From a bacterium (GTDB taxonomy: Bacteria; Chloroflexota; Dormibacteria; Dormibacterales; Dormibacteraceae): a DNA stretch of 64,000 nt. This document shows, piece after piece, positions 8,055-15,282 of the stretch. The stretch lies in NCBI GenBank assembly GCA_004299235.1, contig SCQL01000022.1, positions 1 through 64,000 on the forward strand. The letters run 5' to 3'. The notes beneath the pieces are model-generated. The model made no database searches. It saw only the letters and a program-made list of their open reading frames with translations, and had not been told where the DNA came from. Every line of letters begins with the position of its first letter. The first letter of the stretch is position 1. A program made the position numbers and the translations under genes.

Positions 8055-8104
8055 TTGACACAGGGCGGAGGGGTGCTATTCTACCTTTCGGTTAATTAGC
8101 TGAA
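8055..8104 (+). promoter_or_regulatory. Promoter and operator of the ArsR-SRPBCC operon
   Basis: A -35 TTGACA (8055-8060) and -10 TATTCT (8077-8082) are separated by 16 bp. Overlapping the predicted start point is an imperfect palindrome TTCGGTTAATTAGCTGAA (8087-8104), 14 of 18 positions symmetric, a likely operator for the ArsR-type repressor encoded 14 bp downstream. Confidence 0.72.
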
Positions 8105-8117
8105 TGGGAAACTAGCA

Positions 8118-8453
8118 GTGGCACCTGATCCATTGAGCGTCACGTTTGCGGCGTTGGCCGACCCCACGCGGCGGGCGATCCTGGCTCGCCTCGCCTCGGG
8201 CGAGACGTCTGTCACCGAACTCGCCAAGCCCTTCGACCTGAGCCTTCCCGGGGTTTCAAAGCACCTCAAGGTGCTGCAGCGAGCCGGGCTGGTCACCCAG
8301 GGACGCAGGGCGCAATGGCGACCCTGCCGGCTCGAAGCCCCTCGCCTCAGGGAGGTATCGGAGTGGGTGGAGGGTTACCGCCGCTTCTGGGATGAGAGCT
8401 TCGATCGCCTGGACGACTACCTGCTGGACTTGAAGAAGGAGGAGAAAGAGTGA
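8118..8453 (+). CDS. ArsR-family transcriptional regulator
   Basis: 111 residues, GTG start. Winged helix-turn-helix at about 8-85: FAALADPTRRAILARLASGE, then SLPGVSKHLKVLQRAGLV as the recognition helix. No ArsR metal-binding cysteine motif (ELCVCDL) is present, so it is a non-metal member of the type that regulates a neighbouring SRPBCC gene. The palindrome at 8087-8104 is its likely site, giving autorepression. The C-terminus (FWDESFDRLDDYLLDLKKEE) matches the usual form of this subgroup. Confidence 0.88.
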   Translation: MAPDPLSVTFAALADPTRRAILARLASGETSVTELAKPFDLSLPGVSKHLKVLQRAGLVTQGRRAQWRPCRLEAPRLREVSEWVEGYRRFWDESFDRLDDYLLDLKKEEKE

Positions 8454-8524
8454 CAGTGGCCAGCAGGGTGGGCTGAACCCGTTCGACCGCCTGGCGGATT
8501 ACTTCGAAGTAAGGAGAGACCACG

Positions 8525-8995
8525 ATGGCGACAACCGAGTACCTGATCGAGCCGGCCACGCAAGAGATCGTCATTACACGTGTGTTCGAGGCGTCGCGCG
8601 AGCGCGTGTTCGAAGCGTTCACGGATCCTCAGCTCGTGGCGAAGTGGCTGGGGCCGAGACGCCTGACGACCGCGGTTGAAACGATGGACGTGAGACCCGG
8701 CGGCATGTGGCGATTCATCAATCGCGATTCCGCCGGCAATGAGTTCGGGTTCCATGGTGTGTACCACGATGTCGTCGCGCCCGAGCGGATCGTCCAAACC
8801 TTTGAGTACGAGGGGGAGCCAGGCCACGTGCTGCTTCAGACGGCGACGTTCGAGGATTTGGGGGGCACGACGAAATTGATTCAGCAGGCCGTCTTCCAAT
8901 CGGTTGAGGATCGCGACGGGATGGTCAGATCGGGGATGCGCGAAGGCTCCAGCGAGTCCATGGATCGTTTGGCCGAGCTCCTGGCCAAGGCGTGA
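8525..8995 (+). CDS. SRPBCC / AHSA1-family protein
   Basis: 156 residues, ATG with ribosome binding site AAGGAGAGACC. Activator-of-Hsp90 ATPase homologue fold: IVITRVFEASRERVFEAFTD at the start, WLGPRRLTT, then RPGGMWRFIN and FHGVYHDVVAPERIVQTFEY. This START-like fold binds a hydrophobic ligand in a deep cavity. Pairing with an ArsR regulator 70 bp upstream is a widespread conserved arrangement; the ligand is unknown. Confidence 0.85.
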   Translation: MATTEYLIEPATQEIVITRVFEASRERVFEAFTDPQLVAKWLGPRRLTTAVETMDVRPGGMWRFINRDSAGNEFGFHGVYHDVVAPERIVQTFEYEGEPGHVLLQTATFEDLGGTTKLIQQAVFQSVEDRDGMVRSGMREGSSESMDRLAELLAKA

Positions 8996-9025
8996 AGCCC
9001 GCCGGAGCGCCGGCGAACCCGGGCG

Positions 9026-9031
9026 CATAAT
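9026..9031 (+). promoter_or_regulatory. -10 hexamer of deoC (leaderless layout)
   Basis: CATAAT ends 7 bp before the GTG start at 9039, so the transcript would begin at or next to the start codon. Confidence 0.55.
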
Positions 9032-9038
9032 CCCAGTA

Positions 9039-9962
9039 GTGGCCACCGCACTCTCGCTGACTCATCTCGGATCGCTGATGCGCGGCGTGCGCAGCGTGGA
9101 CGAGGTCGGAGCGAATGAGCGCGCGGCCTCGCTGGCCAAGCGCTCGATCAAGAAATCCTCGAAGCTGTGGGCGCTGGACCTCGCGGTGCGCTGCATGGAC
9201 CTCACGACGCTCGAGGGCTCGGACACGCCCGGCAAGGTTGCGGCGCTCTGCGCCAAGGCGATTCGGCCCAAGCCGGGCGACGCCTCGATCCCTTCCGTGG
9301 CCGCGATCTGTGTCTATCCCGCCCGCATCGCCGACGCCGTCGCCCACCTGCGCGGCAGCCAAGTGCGCGTCGCCTCGGTGGCGACCGCGTTCCCTTCGGG
9401 GCAGAGCTTCACCTCGATCAAGGTCGCCGAGACCAAGGAGGCGGTCGCCGCGGGTGCGCACGAGATCGATATGGTCATCGACCGTGGGGCGTTTCTGTCG
9501 GGCGACTACCAGCGTGTCTATGACGAGATCGTCGCCGTCAAGGAGGCTTGCGGGTCGGCGCACCTCAAGGTGATCCTGGAGACCGGCGAGCTGGGCACGT
9601 ACGACGGCGTGCGCCGCGCCAGCATCCTGGCCATGGCCGCCGGCGCCGACTTCATCAAGACCTCCACCGGCAAGGTTCAGCCCGCGGCGACCCTCCCGGT
9701 CAGCCTGGTGATGATGGAGGCGATCCGCGATTTCGTCCGCGAGACCGGCCGGGCTGTCGGCTTCAAGGCGGCGGGCGGCATTCGCACCTCTAAGCAGGCG
9801 ATCGCCTACCTCGTCCTGCTCTATGAGACACTCGGAGCGGACTGGATGACCCCGGAGCGCTTCCGGCTCGGCGCCTCCACGCTGCTCAACGACGTGCTCA
9901 TGCAGATCGACAAAGAACGCACCGGCGCCTACCAGTCAGGCGACTACTTCACCATCGATTAG
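9039..9962 (+). CDS. deoC: Deoxyribose-phosphate aldolase
   Basis: 307 residues from GTG 9039. The enzyme cleaves 2-deoxyribose 5-phosphate to glyceraldehyde 3-phosphate and acetaldehyde in deoxynucleoside catabolism. DeoC/FbaB-type TIM barrel with EIDMVIDRG near 142 (proton-relay Asp), ADFIKTSTGK with Schiff-base Lys207, and VGFKAAGGIRT with the second active-site Lys near 244. The N-terminal 45 residues (LTHLGSLMRGVRSVDEVGAN) are longer than in E. coli but usual for the long DeoC subgroup. It heads an operon with two aldehyde dehydrogenase genes, which can remove the acetaldehyde. The start is chosen because a -10 hexamer lies 7 bp upstream. Confidence 0.93.
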   Translation: MATALSLTHLGSLMRGVRSVDEVGANERAASLAKRSIKKSSKLWALDLAVRCMDLTTLEGSDTPGKVAALCAKAIRPKPGDASIPSVAAICVYPARIADAVAHLRGSQVRVASVATAFPSGQSFTSIKVAETKEAVAAGAHEIDMVIDRGAFLSGDYQRVYDEIVAVKEACGSAHLKVILETGELGTYDGVRRASILAMAAGADFIKTSTGKVQPAATLPVSLVMMEAIRDFVRETGRAVGFKAAGGIRTSKQAIAYLVLLYETLGADWMTPERFRLGASTLLNDVLMQIDKERTGAYQSGDYFTID

Positions 9963-9971
9963 GTGTCACAG

Positions 9972-11444
9972 ATGGCAATCACCAAGAAGCCAAGCGCAGA
10001 GCTCGCCAAGCAGGCGTTCGAATACGCCCCGGCGCCCGAGTCGATCGACCACGTACGCATCCAGCCGCGCCAGGGGCTGTTCATCGGCGGCCGCATGGTC
10101 GAGCCGCACAGCAAGAAGCGCTTCCCCACGATCAACCCCGCCACCGAAACCAAGCTGGCCGAAGTCGCGGTGGCGGACGAAGTGGACGTCGACCGTGCCG
10201 TCAAGGCAGCCGGTCGCGCCTTCGATTCGTGGGCACGCCTCGGCCCCTCGCAACGCGCTCGGTACCTGTTCCGCATCTCCCGCTTGATCCAGGAACGCGC
10301 GCGTGAGCTGGCGGTGGTCGAGACCATGGACGGCGGCAAGCCGATCAAGGAATCACGCGACGTCGACATCCCCCTCAGCGCGGCCCACTTCTTCTATTAC
10401 GCCGGCTGGGCGGACAAGCTCGAGTGGGCCTTCCCCAACCGCAAGGCGCGACCTCTCGGAGTCGCCGGCCAGGTCATCCCGTGGAACTTCCCGCTGCTCA
10501 TGCTTGCCTGGAAGATCGCCCCGGCGCTGGCCGCGGGCAACACCGTGGTGCTCAAGCCGGCGGAGACGACGCCGCTCTCGGCGCTGCTCTTCGCCGAGAT
10601 CTGCCAGCAGGCCGAGCTTCCCGACGGCGTCGTCAACATCGTCACCGGCGCCGGCCAGACGGGCTCGCTGGTGGTCTCGCATCCCGGCGTCAAGAAGGTC
10701 GCGTTCACCGGCTCGACGGAGGTGGGCAAGAGCATCCAGCGGGCGCTCGCCGGGAGCGGCAAGAAGCTCACCCTCGAGCTCGGCGGCAAGGCAGCCAACA
10801 TCGTGTTCGAAGACGCTCCGCTGGACCAGGCGGTCGAGGGGATCGTCAACGGCATCTATTTCAATCAGGGCCACGTTTGCTGCGCCGGCAGCCGCCTTTT
10901 GGTGCAGGAGTCGATCGCCCAACCGCTGCTGGAAAAGCTGAAGCGACGGCTGTCGACCCTGCGCTTGGGTGATCCGCTCGACAAGAACACCGACATCGGC
11001 GCCATCAACTCGCGCGCGCAGCTGGAGAAGATCCAGGGCCTGGTGGAATCGGGCCTCGAGGAGGGCGCCGAGCTCTACCAGCCGGAGTGCCGACTGCCCG
11101 AGCGCGGCTTCTGGTTCCCGCCCACGCTCTTCACCAACGTCTCGCAGTCGTACCGCATCGCACGCGAAGAGATCTTCGGCCCGGTGCTCTCGGTGCTCAC
11201 GTTTCGCACCCCGGCGGAAGCGGTCGAGAAAGCCAACAACACGCCCTACGGCCTGTCGGCCGGAATCTGGACGGACAAGGGGTCGCGCATCCTGTGGATG
11301 GCACAACACATGCGAGCGGGAGTCGTGTGGGCGAACACCTTCAACCGATTCGATCCCACCTCTCCATTCGGCGGCTATAAGGAATCGGGGTACGGCCGGG
11401 AGGGCGGCGTGCACGGCCTGCTGCCCTACCTCGAGTTGAATTGA
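9972..11444 (+). CDS. NAD(P)-dependent aldehyde dehydrogenase
   Basis: 490 residues; ATG 9972 uses AGGTG at 9961-9965 as ribosome binding site. Complete ALDH fold: VIPWNFPLLM (cofactor site), FTGSTEVGKSI (Rossmann loop), LELGGKAANIVFEDA with general-base Glu near 270, and FNQGHVCCAGSR with catalytic Cys303/304, then EIFGPVLSV. It probably oxidises the acetaldehyde released by DeoC to acetate. It lies 9 bp behind deoC and overlaps the next gene by 1 bp, which encodes a partner lacking the catalytic half. Confidence 0.92.
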   Translation: MAITKKPSAELAKQAFEYAPAPESIDHVRIQPRQGLFIGGRMVEPHSKKRFPTINPATETKLAEVAVADEVDVDRAVKAAGRAFDSWARLGPSQRARYLFRISRLIQERARELAVVETMDGGKPIKESRDVDIPLSAAHFFYYAGWADKLEWAFPNRKARPLGVAGQVIPWNFPLLMLAWKIAPALAAGNTVVLKPAETTPLSALLFAEICQQAELPDGVVNIVTGAGQTGSLVVSHPGVKKVAFTGSTEVGKSIQRALAGSGKKLTLELGGKAANIVFEDAPLDQAVEGIVNGIYFNQGHVCCAGSRLLVQESIAQPLLEKLKRRLSTLRLGDPLDKNTDIGAINSRAQLEKIQGLVESGLEEGAELYQPECRLPERGFWFPPTLFTNVSQSYRIAREEIFGPVLSVLTFRTPAEAVEKANNTPYGLSAGIWTDKGSRILWMAQHMRAGVVWANTFNRFDPTSPFGGYKESGYGREGGVHGLLPYLELN

Positions 11445-12277
11445 TGCCTGGCAAGGACGGCCGCGAACGCATCGAGGTGCGCAAGACGTACAAGCTGTAC
11501 GTCGGGGGCGAGTTCGTCCGCTCCGAGTCCGGCCGCGCTTACCGACCGGACGGAAACGTCAATGTGCCTCGAGGCTCGCGCAAGGACCTCCGCGATGCGG
11601 TCCGCGCCGCGCGCGGCGCGTTCGCCGGCTGGGCAGGGCGCACGGCGATGAACCGCGGTCAGATCCTGTATCGAGCGGCCGAGATGCTCGACGGCCGCGG
11701 CGCGCAGTTCGTCGAGCTGCTCGGTGGTGGCGCTCCCGCCCGTCGCGAGCTGGACCAGGCGATCGAGACGCTGGTCTGGTACGCCGGCTGGACCGACAAG
11801 CTGTCCCAATTCACGGGCACCGTGAACCCGGTCGCCGGCCCGTACTTCAACTTCACCATCCCCGAGCCGACCGGCGTCGTCGCCATCGTGGCGCCGGAAG
11901 AGCCGGCGTTGGCGGGATTCGTGCGGCGCCTGGCGCCGGCCCTCTGCGGCGGCAACGTGGTCGTGGCGCTCGCGCCGGAAACCCGGCCGCTACCGGCGCT
12001 GACGCTGGCCGAGGTGCTCGCCACGAGCGACTTCCCTGCGGGCGTCGTCAACGTGCTCAGCGGGCAGCGCACCGAGCTGCTGCCATGGCTTGCGGGCCAC
12101 ATGGACGTCAACGCGATCGATGCCGCCGGATGCACCGCGGACGAGATGACCGCGATCGAAAGTGCCGCCGCCGGCAACGTGAAGCGGGTCGTGAAGACCC
12201 CGCCGGACGAGATGAGCCCATATCTCATCACCGCCTTCATGGAGATGAAGACGGTGTGGCACCCCATCGGAGTTTGA
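11444..12277 (+). CDS. Truncated, catalytically dead aldehyde dehydrogenase paralogue
   Basis: 277 residues, starting at ATG 11444 inside the stop of the complete ALDH gene (TGATG). It matches the N-terminal cofactor-binding half of ALDH (YKLYVGGEFVRSESGRAYRP, FTIPEPTGVVAIVAPEEPAL, GGNVVVALAPETRPLPALTL) but ends before the catalytic Cys domain. The PWN motif is altered to APEEP, and the Rossmann GST loop is missing. This is not a simple decay product: the frame is intact, composition matches its neighbours and translation is coupled. The arrangement recalls ALDH16, where an active ALDH domain is fused to an inactive second one. It may be a structural subunit; this is inference. Confidence 0.8.
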   Translation: MPGKDGRERIEVRKTYKLYVGGEFVRSESGRAYRPDGNVNVPRGSRKDLRDAVRAARGAFAGWAGRTAMNRGQILYRAAEMLDGRGAQFVELLGGGAPARRELDQAIETLVWYAGWTDKLSQFTGTVNPVAGPYFNFTIPEPTGVVAIVAPEEPALAGFVRRLAPALCGGNVVVALAPETRPLPALTLAEVLATSDFPAGVVNVLSGQRTELLPWLAGHMDVNAIDAAGCTADEMTAIESAAAGNVKRVVKTPPDEMSPYLITAFMEMKTVWHPIGV

Positions 12278-12316
12278 ACCCAGGCGTTGCGCGCGCCCGG
12301 CGGCCATGACCGCGAC

Positions 12317-12322
12317 TAAGCT
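12317..12322 (+). promoter_or_regulatory. -10 hexamer of hpt (leaderless layout)
   Basis: TAAGCT ends 8 bp before the ATG at 12331. Confidence 0.5.
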
Positions 12323-12330
12323 CTTCGTGC

Positions 12331-12912
12331 ATGGCTGAGGTGCTCATCAAGCCCGTCCACGTGCAGAATCCGCGCCCCACAGCCGACCGTCCTGGCAGCG
12401 GCCCTCCGATGATCACCTCCAACCGCATCGCGCGCCGGGTCCGTCAACTGGGCCGAGGCATCTCCGAGGTTTACGCGGACATCGACACGCCACTCGTGAT
12501 GGTCGTGATCCTCAAGGGCGCGACCGTTTTTGCCGCCGACCTCCTGCGCAGCCTGAGCATTCCCGCCGAGCTCGAGTTCGTACGCCCCAATCGCAACCGG
12601 TCCGCGACCTCGAAGGGCAGCCGTCTGCGGCTGGCTCGCATGGTGGAAGGGCCGCTCGTCGGAAGGCACGTGCTGCTCGTCACGGACATCGTCGACTCGG
12701 GGATCACGGCCGACGCCATCGCCCGGCTGATCGGGGGCCTCGGTCCGGCTTCGCTCCGGATCGCTGCGCTTCTCGACCGACCGGCGCGACGCGAGGTCGA
12801 GGTCAAGATCGATTTCAACGGTTTCGTGATCCCGGATCGCTTCGTGATCGGCTATGGAATCGACTATGCGGGCCTGTATCGCGAGCTGCCCGGCATCCAC
12901 TCGCTGACATAG
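12331..12912 (+). CDS. hpt: Hypoxanthine phosphoribosyltransferase
   Basis: 193 residues. It transfers hypoxanthine or guanine to PRPP to make IMP or GMP. The PRPP-binding motif VLLVTDIVDSGITAD is at 114-128; VVILKGATVFAADLLRSL at about 58-75 and the C-terminal DRFVIGYGIDYAGLYRELP are typical of HPRT. The N-terminus is about 15 residues longer than E. coli Hpt. Position between deoC/aldehyde dehydrogenase and adenosine deaminase fits purine salvage: the deaminase produces inosine, whose base this enzyme recovers. Confidence 0.9.
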   Translation: MAEVLIKPVHVQNPRPTADRPGSGPPMITSNRIARRVRQLGRGISEVYADIDTPLVMVVILKGATVFAADLLRSLSIPAELEFVRPNRNRSATSKGSRLRLARMVEGPLVGRHVLLVTDIVDSGITADAIARLIGGLGPASLRIAALLDRPARREVEVKIDFNGFVIPDRFVIGYGIDYAGLYRELPGIHSLT

Positions 12913-12914
12913 GC

Positions 12915-13856
12915 ATCAGTTCGCCCGGCTCGCCATACCACGCCTGGCGCAAGGCGGAGCTTCACTGCCACCTGGACGGCGCGGTGCGCCCGGCCACCGC
13001 GGACGAGCTCGCGCGGGAGCAAGGCCTCGACCTGCCGCGGACCCTGCGGATGGTGGCGCCGGCGGATTGTCCGAGCCAGGCCGTCTACATCGGGTACTTC
13101 GACGACGCGCTCGCCGTGCTGCAGACCGAAGCGGCGCTGGCGCGGGCGGCGTTGGAGCTGGGCCTCGACTCCGCGGCCGAGAACATCGATTATCTCGAGG
13201 TGCGGTGGGCGCCCCGGCTGCATTCCCGGCGCGGACTCACGGTCTCACAGGTCATCGCGGCGGTCCTTTCCGGACTCGAGGCGGCGCCGCTGCGGGCCGT
13301 GGCGATCGTCTGCGCGATGCGCCAGCACGAAGTCGAGGACAACATCGCGCTGGCCAAAGAGGCCGGGCGATTCGCGGGCCGCGGCGTGGTCGGCTTCGAC
13401 CTCGCGGGCGACGAGGTCCGCTACCCGGCCGCTCCACAGCGCCCGGCGTTCGAGGCGGCCCGTGCGGCAGGCTTGCACCTGACCTGCCACGCGGGAGAGG
13501 CGGGGGAGCCGTCCAACGTCGAGGAGGCGCTGCGGCTGGGAGTGGAGAGGATCGCGCACGGCGTGATCGGAGCCCGCGACCCGCGCGTCGTGGAGCGCGT
13601 GCGCACCGAGGGCGTGGTGCTCGACCTTTGCCCCACGGCCAACTGGAAGTGCAAAGCGGTGCCGAGCCTGGCCGACCACCCGTTGCCCCGGCTGGTCCGC
13701 GCCGGTGTCCGCTGCACGATCAGCACCGACTCCCGCACCGTCGCGGATACGACCCTCAGCCGGGAGTTCGAGCTCGCCGGCGCGATGGGCTTGAGCGACG
13801 AGGAGCTGCGGCGGTGCAACGAGGTTGCGTTCGAGGCTGCTTTCTCGCCGGGATGA
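12915..13856 (+). CDS. add: Adenosine deaminase, start codon non-canonical
   Basis: Deaminates adenosine or deoxyadenosine to inosine. Zinc motif ELHCHLDG is at about 15-22, HAGEAGE with His192 and Glu195, RIAHGVIG near 212, and the late ISTDSRTVADTTLSREFE, where the usual TDDP or TDN is TDS. The motif ELHCHLDG lies upstream of the first ATG/GTG/TTG in this frame (GTG 12984), so translation must begin earlier. In-frame candidates after the hpt stop are ATC 12915 and an overlapping ATA 12909. No ATG, GTG or TTG exists in any frame at 12900-12980 that could explain this by a nearby frameshift. ATC 12915 is given as start with low confidence; the enzyme call is firm. Confidence 0.88.
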   Translation: MSSPGSPYHAWRKAELHCHLDGAVRPATADELAREQGLDLPRTLRMVAPADCPSQAVYIGYFDDALAVLQTEAALARAALELGLDSAAENIDYLEVRWAPRLHSRRGLTVSQVIAAVLSGLEAAPLRAVAIVCAMRQHEVEDNIALAKEAGRFAGRGVVGFDLAGDEVRYPAAPQRPAFEAARAAGLHLTCHAGEAGEPSNVEEALRLGVERIAHGVIGARDPRVVERVRTEGVVLDLCPTANWKCKAVPSLADHPLPRLVRAGVRCTISTDSRTVADTTLSREFELAGAMGLSDEELRRCNEVAFEAAFSPG

Positions 13857-13895
13857 GGGCTTGCGCCACTCACCGTCCTGAGGGATGAACCGCCT

Positions 13896-14516
13896 CTAGC
13901 CGGTGCCGAAGAGGCGGTCGCCGAAGTCTCCCAGCCCGGGCACGATGAAGGCCCGATCGTTGAGCCGCTCGTCCAGGGCGGCGGTGTAGATGTGGACCTC
14001 GGGGTGGCGCTCCTCGAGCGCCCGCACCCCTTCCGGCGCCGCGACCACGCACAACATGCGCGGGTCGCGCCCGCCCGCGTCCTTGATCATGTCCAGAGCC
14101 TGGGCCGCCGACCCACCGGTGGCCAGCATCGGATCGAGCAGCAGCGGCACTTTGCCCGCCAACTTCGGCAGCTTCTCGTAGTAGATGCGGGCCACGGCCG
14201 TATCCTCGTCGCGCTCGAGGCCGATGTAGCCCACGCTCACGCGAGGCAGCAGCTCCAGCACCGGGCCGAGGATGCCGAGCCCGGCGCGAAGCACAGGGAT
14301 GGCGACCACCTCGTTGGCGACCCGCGTGGCGTTCGCTTCGCTCAGCGGCGTCTGGACCTTGCCGTGCCGCACGGGCAGATCCGCCGTCGCCTCGTATAGC
14401 AGCATGGTGATCAACCTGCGGGCGAGGACCCTGAACTCTTCGGGCGTGGTCGCACGGTCGCGAAGGCCGACCAGGCTGTCCGCGACCAGCGGGTGGCTAC
14501 TTACCTTTAGAGGCAC
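13896..14516 (-). CDS. upp: Uracil phosphoribosyltransferase
   Basis: 206 residues. It converts uracil and PRPP to UMP. PRPP-binding LLLDPMLATGGSA is at 125-137, the flexible-loop region GYIGLERDEDT near 96, and the uracil-contacting IVPGLGDFGDRLFGTG is the C-terminus, exactly where Upp ends. The start ATG lies inside the 3' end of the uridine phosphorylase gene (20 bp overlap), so uracil released by that enzyme is recaptured by a coupled product. Confidence 0.95.
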   Translation of the reverse strand: MPLKVSSHPLVADSLVGLRDRATTPEEFRVLARRLITMLLYEATADLPVRHGKVQTPLSEANATRVANEVVAIPVLRAGLGILGPVLELLPRVSVGYIGLERDEDTAVARIYYEKLPKLAGKVPLLLDPMLATGGSAAQALDMIKDAGGRDPRMLCVVAAPEGVRALEERHPEVHIYTAALDERLNDRAFIVPGLGDFGDRLFGTG

Positions 14517-15270
14517 GGTCGCGCTCGATCAGCCGGCGAATCGCGTCCACAGCGACCCGCAGCATGCGATCCATGTAGGAGGGGTCGAGATGGTGGATCT
14601 CGCCCGCTCCCAGCTCGTCGACGCATAGATTGATCGTTCCCGCTCGGAGCTTCCTCAGGCGAGCCACGACGAAAAGCGTCGATGACTCCATGTCGTTGCT
14701 GAGCACGCCGGCCCGCGACCACATCTCGAGCTCCTCGCGCACGTGACCCGGACGCGGCATGCGTTCGGGCATGAGGTCTGAATAGAGCGCGTCGACGCTG
14801 CGGAGGATGCCGACGTGATATGGCGCGCCGGCGGCCGCGGCGGCCTCCACCAAACCGTTGACGACGTCGAGCGAAGCGATCGCTGGGTACTCCGGCGGGA
14901 TGTAGCCGTTCGGCGTGCCCTCGCTGCGAACGGCCCCGATGCCGATCACCAGGTCGCCCATCTTGATCTCCGGCTGGGCCGCGCCGCATGTGCCGACACG
15001 CAAGAAGGTGTGGACGCCCAGCTCGCTGAGCTCCTCCACCGCGATCGCCACCGAGGGCCCGCCCATGCCGGAAGAGATGGTCGAGACCGCCACCCCGCCC
15101 AGCCTGCCCGTGAACGTGCGGTACTCGCGGCTGAAGGCGACCTCGCGCGCGTCTTCGAGGTACCTGGCGATCATCGGCGTGCGCCCCGGATCGCCCGGCA
15201 CCAGGACATACTCGCCGACCTCGCCCTTCGCCAGGCCGACGTGATACTTGCGTTCGTCCGTCGCCGCCAC
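14497..15270 (-). CDS. udp: Uridine phosphorylase (NP-I family nucleoside phosphorylase)
   Basis: 257 residues, GTG start. Phosphorolytic cleavage of uridine to uracil and ribose 1-phosphate. NP-I motifs: YVLVPGDPGRTPMIARYLED (phosphate site), SSGMGGPSVAIAVEEL, LRVGTCGAAQPEIKMGDLVI and SNDMESSTLFVVA (sugar site). The length and the SSGMGGPS/GTCGAAQ forms favour Udp over DeoD, though purine activity cannot be excluded. It sits 12 bp downstream of deoA and overlaps upp. Confidence 0.87.
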   Translation of the reverse strand: MAATDERKYHVGLAKGEVGEYVLVPGDPGRTPMIARYLEDAREVAFSREYRTFTGRLGGVAVSTISSGMGGPSVAIAVEELSELGVHTFLRVGTCGAAQPEIKMGDLVIGIGAVRSEGTPNGYIPPEYPAIASLDVVNGLVEAAAAAGAPYHVGILRSVDALYSDLMPERMPRPGHVREELEMWSRAGVLSNDMESSTLFVVARLRKLRAGTINLCVDELGAGEIHHLDPSYMDRMLRVAVDAIRRLIERDRASKGK

Positions 15271-15282
15271 CGGGTCGAAAGT

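Noticed and set aside
12277-12325. In-frame UGA readthrough at the end of the truncated aldehyde dehydrogenase
   Set aside because: Codons after the TGA show no aldehyde dehydrogenase similarity and a TAA follows soon; no SECIS-like hairpin seen.
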